This document shows, one piece after another, positions 10,601 through 20,100 of a DNA stretch of 22,297 nt (position 1 is its first letter; each line of letters begins with the position of its first letter). Position numbers and translations under genes: made by a program. Source of the stretch: Reticulitermes lucifugus. Taxonomy: Eukaryota; Arthropoda; Insecta; Blattodea; Rhinotermitidae. The stretch lies in contig JAKCWW010002373.1 of assembly GCA_026260175.1 (NCBI GenBank), positions 31,883 through 54,179 on the forward strand, given 5' to 3'. The notes below the pieces were generated by a model that saw nothing but the letters and a program-made list of their open reading frames with translations, was not told the origin of the DNA and did no database searches.

Positions 10601-13600
10601 CAGCTTGCATTGTACAAAATATTTTTAAGGCATAGTTCTGTCTTTTGGTTGCAATTCACTGTATTAACATGCACTTGTAGTAGATGGTTGTGTTAGATAT
10701 GTGGTGGGAGACCTGGCAGCACAAACTAGATATGCAATGCATTATATTCAGTTTGCTATTGTCATATTATTTTAAGGTCAGACTTTACTTACAGAATAAT
10801 TTGTTTTTATTCTGCTTTTTTGATTCTAAACTTGTTATATCAGCATCAAACATTTTTAAAAAATTTCGTCCATACTTCTCATTTACCTGTTTACGTACAT
10901 CTAGTTATAATACAAGTAGTGGTAAAGGGGTCTTTGTTTTCCATTTATTTCAGCTTTCGCTCAGATGTGCACCTGGGACCCACGGCGTAATGGTGGTTCA
11001 CGCCTTCTGCATGGTACTGCCACTGTGCTAATATTGTAGTTTCTTGTATCTGCACAGTGCATTTGTTTCATCTTTCAAACTTAACTTACTAACAGAGTAC
11101 CTCAGATTCTTTTGTTTACAGCCTGAACTAATCCTGTGAACAGTGCCTTTTTTCTAGGTGGAATGCCAAAGAATGATGCTGTTGCATGTCATGATATAAT
11201 TGGCTCCTGACAGCCAAGGGGTGTTGTTGCACATTTCCTCATGGGCATGTAGAAGTGCACCCATTTCCTGTTTTCTAGCTTTGTATCATTACTTACATCT
11301 ACAGGCTGCTTGTCAGGGAATTTAACTAGCAAGAGAAGCAGTGTGAATTTCTAATAATATGTGTTGCCATTCTTACAGCATAGCACAATTCAGAACACCT
11401 TTTGGAAACACCATATCCATTAGCTTTGTGTCACATTCTGTGAGTGAGTTTTTTCTGAGATCAGGTCAGTGGCAGGTTACTGAATGTATTCACAAACTAG
11501 ACATCATGATGTTGGAAATGTCATCAGCAGTTTCAGCCCACTTTTATGTAATACATATCATACATATGTTGTTGAATAAAGTCTGTTAGATAATCTGATT
11601 GATGTTTTTGTTTGTATATTGATTCATATTTTCAAGAAATTTTACTAACAACAGTTTTGGTACTGAACAGACTTGCTGTTTTTAAATGACCTGAATTCAT
11701 ATTTGCTGATGCTGCATCCCGACAATGAAGTTCATGCAGTTTGATGTGACTCACAGGCTAATGGCATGAGAAGAGCAGACAGTTTCTTCCCTATTCGTAG
11801 TTTAATATCAGTATATCATTTATCATTCAAATATTTGGTNGGGGCTTATGAGAGGATGTGCAAAATTGTAGTTAATTCAGACTTAACGTTTCGTAACTTG
11901 CGTTCAGTTACATATTTAGTAAAATGAAGTACTGGCAATAAACAAAGACATCTTATTCTTTGAACATATCCGTGTGACATTCTGAGCTCTGGCCTGTTGT
12001 TTCTTGTCGTCTGCTATTTTTCTATATTAACTAGTACAAACTGAGACATATTTAATGAAATTCCTTAAACATTTCTGATATAAAAAATGCTTGTCATGAA
12101 GGCATATGGGGGAATGAAGGTATGGCTCCATTCATTATTAACCTCAGCATGAGATGGTGATGAGTGGTCAGCTTCACGCCCTGGCTGCTCTATCCCTGGT
12201 GAAAGAGCCCCTTGTACCCATTTTGAATCAGAGCCTGGGTGGGCCCCAGAGCCATTGTGGGTGCTTTGGAGATCTTTTTCTCTTGTCAGGAGTCGAACCA
12301 TGATTTCTCGTATGTCCAGCCTGTAACCAAGTGACTATACTTACTTAGACTATTCCAGATTAAAAAAAAAGTTTAATTCAGGCCTGCAAGTAAAATTTTG
12401 AGTTGCTGTTGCATTTAGTCTTCTTATATAAAATCCTATCAAGATTCATTCACCCAGTGCAGTTTGTGTTGAGACACAACTGCCCATCACAAATGGACGA
12501 CTATTTTGTGACTTCACTCAGACAGGCTGACCAGCAGACAATTTGAAATAATCATATCTGAATGTTATTAAATGTGTTGAGATTCATAAACTGTGTTGTG
12601 GTCACAGTGCTGTGTGTCATTTGGTTAAGCAGCATCAGGGCTGATACCTGCTTATAGAATGCTTCCACCACTAATCTGAAGTGGAGTTTGCTCCAAGAAC
12701 TTCCATTCATTGAAATTAACGTTCTCAACTGTTCTGCTCCTTAAATACTTAATCTAGGTCAAAAATGTTATGGTTGGTACCACTTAGAATTTTTGTGGCA
12801 TTTTAAGTACTCAGGGCAGTGAAATTTAATATAATTATTTGGTATTTGAGGCCGTGCAGTTTGGTAGATAAATGTTACCATTGTGGAGGAACCTGCTGCC
12901 ACCATTGTCTACTGTGAATGTGGTAGCAGCAGTGTTCTGCATAACCTTGCTACCTGTCTACCAAACTACATGATTTCACATCTCAGAAAACTGGAATTTA
13001 TAAGTTTTCATTTATACAAAATTTGTTTGAATTATAAGTCTTTTTCTTGCCACTTTTTTTTTTTTCTTGTGTGATTGCACTTGATCATATCCACATGCCT
13101 TTCACTATTTTGCATTGTATAAGCCAAACCAGCAGTGCATTGTGGAGGGGAAAATTTGTGCTCTGCTGTCAGGATGGTCAGCAGTAATACAAATGTAAAT
13201 GTCTTCCCACCTCCTAAGAAGTCCTATAGTGTCCAGTGCCATTGTCCATAATTCAATCAATTAAGTTGGGACTTAAAATGTAGGAACACTCACTGCTATG
13301 AAATAACATAGAAGGGTGGATAATGAACAATTATTGTCATTTTAATCATAATGCTAGCAGGGGTGCACAAATTTTCTGAGTACAAGGAGCCACCGCAGAA
13401 GTTGAGGCACCAGAAGGGTGTCACGAAGCAAGTACCATATTGAAGACCCACAAATATTTGGCACCACCACACAAAATTTAGTCGCCCCAGTGACCTGGCA
13501 CCCAAGATTTGTGCACCGTTGATAATAGAAGTGAAAACATATATGTTTGTAACATACTTGGAACCCTTGAAGATATAGAAATACAATAGGTATTAACATA

Positions 13601-16600
13601 AGTGCAGTTGAGTTGAAAGATTAAGTGGCTTCATGTTTCATGCACTGGTTGCTTAATATGTAACTCCCATTAGTGGTAGTGTATTTTTGTGAGTGTAGGG
13701 ATGAAAGTGTAGTTTCTTTTTAGTACAGTGAACCTCAGTTAACCAATGTTAAAAAAGGGAAAAACGTAAGACAAGAAACGGTGGTGATGATTTCACAGCA
13801 GTGATGTTTTACACTACAAACAAATATCTCTCTGTTATTTTTGTGATGTATGCCTTTGTACTCTGACCATCTGTGGTTTATAGTCATTCCTGCTTGTGGT
13901 CAGATAGTTTTGCTAGTAACTTTGCAGTTGACTTCCTGTACTTACTGTCTAAATTAAAGTGGAACATGAAGGCTTTCACTCACATTCTTATTAGCAAGCT
14001 CAGACAAGTAACAAGAAACTTCCAGTGTGGCACAAAGTTTATTATGTATTTATGTAGTTCATGTCATATTTGGTACATGGTTTTTCATGATACTAGTATG
14101 TTGCTGATAAACCATAGTTAGGCACTGCACATAAATATCTAATTGAAATGCCTGTTTTCAAAATGTGTTCAGAAATTTCTCTGTTGGAATGTATAGTTGG
14201 TACTCTATTCAGTGGTATTTGCCTTAAATAGTGGTACTTTGAAGTATGTGGAGGATCTCTGTGTACAGCTCACAGACTGACTGATTGACTGTAATTTGAG
14301 GTTCTCATGGCTCTGGGTATCAAGATTAAGGTGTGCTTGGATGCGATGCCATGTAATTTTGTTGAGGAACTGGTTTACCCAGAACATGAAGGTGGCAGGC
14401 TCCACCAAATAATTAGTACCCATCTACCTTACTACAGGATCCTCATTTTATCTAACCCATATTATTGGTCCCTTCATCACATCAACCATAGCTGAGTCAT
14501 TGGCCACCCACATGCATATTGGAATAGCTGCAGGATGTGACCAACTTCCTGCTGCTATTCCAGTGTGTGTGTGTGTGGCCACTGAGTCAGATGGTTTATG
14601 TGATAAGCGCGAGAACAAGAAGTGACCAACAGTATGGGTCATAAAAATAATGACCCTATGCATGGTATCAGATCCCAGAATACAGTAACCCTATATAACT
14701 CTTATTGTTCAAACAGATTAAACCAACCAAATGCACACATAAGATACATAATCGTATAGTTTTATTGACACTCCGACATAGCACCGAAACATGTCGGAGT
14801 GTCAGTAAAACTATACAATTATGTATATTATGTGTGCATTTGGTTAATTTAATAAAAGAAAATAAGTGCAATTAAAAATGCATAGAATGAACAACTTTAA
14901 AAAATTTTATTGTTCAGTTTGTTGTTAGGGTCTGAAATTTTCTTTCTTGCAGGGAGTGTTGTAAGATATAAATTTTAACATTTGCAGCAAGGAAAGGTAG
15001 CCATGTAATGTATATTTCATATTTACACATTTCCTAATTTATCTCAGATGTTACCAAAAATGAATCAAGAAATAAACCTAAATAAAAATGAACATGGCTT
15101 AGGATATGTTGGAGTACTTCCTGTATAAACACATGTGGAAATGCTGTTTTTGATTTGTGTTTTTATGATGGTGTAAAGAGTTATATGGTACTAGCCTTTC
15201 CACCCCATTATGCAGTTCCACAGTTGTACAGAAATGTCTGTAAATTTTGTGTCCGCTCTTGTGTCAAAAGGTTATGGTACTAAAGACAAGGAGAAGGAAG
15301 CAGAATTTTAGCAAATGCAAATTTTGGATAATTGGGGTTCTGCTGTGTTTGAATTAGTGATCCCTACCTTCCATTCTTAGATAGACCCAATCACGTGTTG
15401 CCCACTTTATCAAAAACTGTAGCTCATAGTTCTTAAAAACATGAAGTCTGTAACCTTCAGTCAACATGCTTGTTATGAAATTATAGCAGATGTGCAATAA
15501 TTGTTCATTATGATACTCTTGAATCATAATTTATATACAGTGTATTGAATTTAATAAGCTGAATTTTGGAATTTGCTTGGGTTAAACTTGTAGTGGTCAG
15601 TGAGTATTTAATGTGAATGTTTGCTTAAATTCTGAGAAAATAATGCAGCTTCCAATGCAAGGAAAGTTACTTATTTGGGATAAAATTATACTAGTTCTGT
15701 GTACATGCATGCTACAGAAACAGGGAACTTCCATGAGCTGTAAATAAAGGTATTAATAATTTCGTTCTTTTGTCCAGCATTTGCAGAACTCCAGACTGAT
15801 ATGACAGACCTCACTGCTGACCTGGAGTCTTCAGGAATTCCAACTCTGGACCACAAAAACTACATCATGAAGGTGTTTTTCCCTGGTGTAAGTGATCACC
15901 CAATTCTAAACGATCCAAAGGTAAGGAGGTATTTGGATGGGTATTGTAGTTTGAAATTTCATAATTAAACTTCCATGCATCCTGCATGGTGCAGTATTAA
16001 ACCAATTTTTTTTACTTTTGTTTTGTTTTGCTTTTGGGTTTGAATTTTCTAATACCTGGTGGTGTTTTTCCTGCAAATAATACTGTTTTCGATGTGTGAT
16101 ATACAATGCTGTGTTTTGAAATTGGTTTGCTTACTGCTGGTTTATTTTATTGGTTATTATTTTTATATTTTAGAAGTTATTACTTAAAAACTCACTGCAA
16201 TACCTATTGAACATAACCTTCCAAACACACATATTTACATGAGTTTAATCTTATAACAGTTAACAAGGAAGCTTGTCAGTTACTGTACACAGGATGTTTC
16301 ATGAGTTGTGGACATTACTGCAGGAGATGATTTCCTAGGTCTCTGTGATCAGAAAACTTCCTATCAACATGGGCTCTATTCTCAATGGTTATGGTGCTAT
16401 GGGTGTTTTCTAATTCTCATAAACACACTCCTGTGAACCACTCATTATCTCCCCTCTTCAGTCCACTATACACTACGCGATCTTTAACAGTCTTTGATTC
16501 TGCTTCTGCCCGTGAAAGGTGGGTGATGTAAGCATATTTCAGGCTTATCTGTAATAGTCCATGCACGTTATTCACAACCAAGTGCCAAATGTTGCTTACA

Positions 16601-17120
16601 GCTGAGGGTTAGATTTTCAGAAACCTGCTTTAAGCAGAGGTCAGTGTAAATTAAAGGCAGTTTCTTTCATGAAGTTAAAGTTAGATGCTAGATTTATTAG
16701 GTAGTGTGTTTGTTTATTATTGTAATCCATAGACTTTCAATAATTCTTACCTTTTATTCCAAGTGTCAAGTGGTCTCAACTTCCTAACCATTGAAAATCT
16801 GACACATGTTCATGTGAAATTTTTTTCATTACGTAGACTTAGGAAATCATCTCGTACAGTAATATCCACAACTCATGTAACATTCTGTATAAGGTAATAT
16901 TCATAGGACTGTGCATCAGAATTTGTACATTCATAAATATTTTGTCCTTAGATATATAAATACATTTTTTCTTATGTACCTTAGGGCTATATAATTTATA
17001 GCTAAGTGTTATTACTTATTTTACTGCAGAACATTTACAAACAGAAAGACCATTTCAGTGCTAGATGGTTCTGATGATGGGCTTACGGTTACTTAGCATC
17101 GTGACTTTGTCCACTGTCTA

Positions 17121-17160
<40 letters not shown>

Positions 17161-20100
17161 CATTTTTGGAAATTGAATCTGTTTGCGTCTTCAGGTGGAA
17201 GCGTGTGGAGGTACCTATGCAGCTGGGTTTGATGGAAAGAGCTGTGCTTAGTCACTGTACCACTCGTAACGGTGCCTGAGAACAGAGTTTACTGCCTGAC
17301 CCAGCTAAGAAATCTGTAAATTCTGCACTTTGTGTTACATAGAATATGAATGTAACACATGGCTGCGGGTTCTTTTGTTGTAGTTTCATTTTATCATGGT
17401 ATTATGCCTTTCATAACTTTGCGTTATGTAGATATGAACATACATGTGATGCTTACATTTGTATCTGTCCTTGTACAGTCAGTACAATTCATTGACATGA
17501 CAACATGCTCAGACATTCACTATTTATCCTATCAGATAAATTGTATGAGTTAGCACTTCATGAGGTACAGTTCTTGTATTTGTAATTGTCATTGATGTGC
17601 AGATCATCAGCTTTCCTTTAACATTACCATACCCCCCCCCCCNCCCCACTCCAAATGAAACTGAGTGATATTTTGACCACTGAGAATTGAATCGCCAAAC
17701 GTATAAATTTTTTGTAGACATTTCTGCTGAGGAGACTATTGATCACTTCTTTAATGTTTGCAACCAAATGAACTGTTTCCCTTAAAATGGAATTGCACTA
17801 TACAGTAGAATTCTTTAATCCAACACCTGATAACCTGGCATTACTGATAGTTACGACACTTGAGGAAGGTAGCCCCAAGACCAGAATTTCTGCCGTCTGT
17901 AACTTCCAGTGTGCACACTGATTCCGTGACTTTATCTTTGGTTGTCTGGACCTTTTGAGCCCATTGAACTATTGTCATTGCTTAAAAAGGTCCAGGGATG
18001 AGTAATAAGGTACTGATGGCAAGAGAAAACATATAACTTAATGATTCCTCATAAAATTGTAATAATTGGGAGGCTTAAAAGTGGCAGAAGCTGAAGAGAG
18101 ATTATGGCTTTATACAACATTGTGTTGTCAACTGTCTGTGATATAAAAAAACAGAAGGACTAATCATGATCATTTATGGTACATAGTGAAAGTGTGAAGG
18201 ACATTTTGAAGCAACAGACATTGAAAGAGCCCAAATTCACACAATTGGACAAGCTGTTGTATCAGTGGTTAACGGCAATGCGTTCAGAAGGAAAACCCAT
18301 GACTGGGCCTATGATAATTGAAAAAGCTAAGTCTTTTTATGGTGAAATGAAAATAACTGACAAGTGCACATCAATAAAAAATTACCTGTAAGAACTTAAG
18401 TCATTATAGGTACTGTCTGATAATGCGGAATATTGGAAAATCTGGCACCTGTCTGGTCTCATGGGCAACAGATTAAAGGAAGTATACTGTTTGTATAAAT
18501 TGTGTAGATTCTTGGCACTTTATGACCAACAGAAGATTTACACAAACACACTAGTACAAACTGTGATTCTGCTGGGTATATACCCCCCTTTTCCTGTTAA
18601 CCTATTACATGTTTGGGCGACGCTTCTTTGACATTTGATGTGTTAAAGGTTAACATACTCAGCATGTACTAATGCAACTATTTCCTTCAAATTTAATATC
18701 AGGTGCGTATTAATGGACCCAGAACAAATTACGATGCTGCAATGCTTCAGTTCGAACAGCTTATCAACAACAAGTGTTTCATTCTCACCTTCATTGAAAC
18801 GCTGGAGGCACAGAAGTCATTCAACATTAGAGACAAGTAAGCTATAATTCATAACATTAATGGTAAAAAGATAAAGTTTTCCCTGTGCATGCCATGAAGC
18901 TCCACTCATTCATAACCACAGGCCTAGATTGAGGTGAGCAGTCAGCTTCATGCTTCTGCTGCTTTACCACTGCAGAAAGCACCCCAGTGCTCATAGACTA
19001 GGTGATGGGGTGGGCCTTCGAACTTATATCGACACTTCAGAGAAGAGAAAAATCTCGGTCCATTTGGGGAGTGAACCACAATTACTTGATTGTCCAGCAA
19101 ACAGCCTAGCGACTACTTTGACTGAACTGTCCTGTCCCCCATAGTGTATATCTAACACTGAAGTAATCATGTCACTCTAAAATACTGACAAATGTTCATT
19201 GTATTTAATTACAGTCCCAGGAATTAGAGATAATTCAAACAAATGGTCATTCTTAATAGGCAGTAAGTGACAAGACATCGGCTCTAAAACCTTGGCTGAT
19301 CAGTTATGTCATGTTTGAATAAAAAATCAGCACCTTTCCTTAACATCAGGAGCAGTTGAATGGTGGTTGACCCTGATGATGGATGCAGCTCAGCTCTCTA
19401 AAATGCTGGTTTTTCACTTTACCAAAAAGATTCTAAATCTTTAAATTTTACATAAGTTGTTTGTCTTCCACAGAGTTAATGTTGCATCACTCTTGATGGT
19501 CGTGCTCATGGGTAAGATGGAGTATGCTACAGATATACTTAGAAGTCTTTTGCTACGGCTCATTGACAAATCTGTTCTCACCAAACATCCACAACTAATG
19601 CTCCGGAGAACTGAGTCAGTTGTAGAGAAAATGTTGACAAACTGGATGGCACTGTGTATGTATAACTACTTGAAGGATTATGCTGGCTCTTCCTTGTTCC
19701 TGCTCTTCAAGGCCATCAAGCATCAGATAGAGAAAGGCCCTGTTGATGCCATTACCCATGATGCTCGCTACTCACTATCTGAAGAACGCTTGCTGCGAGA
19801 GCAGATAGATCATGGCGTTGTCGTAAGTAACGCTGATGCCAAACGTTTTCTTTCATACTACATAAACAGTTCATTGTGCAAAATATGCGTTCACTGTTCA
19901 TTGTAAGTTTCTGTAGTAATAATTATTTGGCTTTCTTTATGCATGTTGTCTCAAAGAGTTGCAGACATCATAGTATTGTTTGTTTGTTCATCAGGACTAG
20001 ACAGTGGCTGCTGCTTTGTTTGCTCTGTTAAACATCCTCTATTATATTTCTTCACATTATTAATAATATAATTTTTTCCAAGGCATATAAAATTAATTTC

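Larger units (their letters stand above)
10589..15777 (+). other. Largest plexin intron (5.2 kb) with foldbacks, SINE and TIR elements
   Basis: It separates the membrane-helix exon from the intracellular exons. It holds a SINE (about 12085-12345, minus), a foldback (12855-12971), a short hAT-like TIR element (13358-13521), a pogo-like terminus at about 13729 and two long inverted repeats (14436-14658 and 14717-14853). The segments 10600-12080, 13760-14430 and 14860-15770 show no recognisable gene or repeat. One base at about 11840 is unresolved. Confidence 0.8.
15921..18702 (+). other. Plexin intron with TIR element, (TA)n and pogo remnant
   Basis: This intron has 2782 bases. It holds the 602-bp TIR element (16288-16889), a (TA)n tract (17122-17159), a C-run with one unresolved base (about 17631-17647) and the pogo/Tigger remnant (17803-18489). 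The parts 15930-16280 and 17160-17630 show nothing recognisable. Confidence 0.8.

Noticed and set aside
12289-12299. Exact polymerase III B box, possible tRNA gene
   Set aside because: No acceptor stem or anticodon arm can be drawn around it, and the flanks match other SINE copies.
12065-12301. Minus-strand open frame of 78 codons
   Set aside because: It lies wholly within the best-preserved SINE copy and carries its translated motif.
14448-14663. Minus-strand open frame of 71 codons
   Set aside because: It coincides with the long inverted repeat, and no protein family is recognisable.
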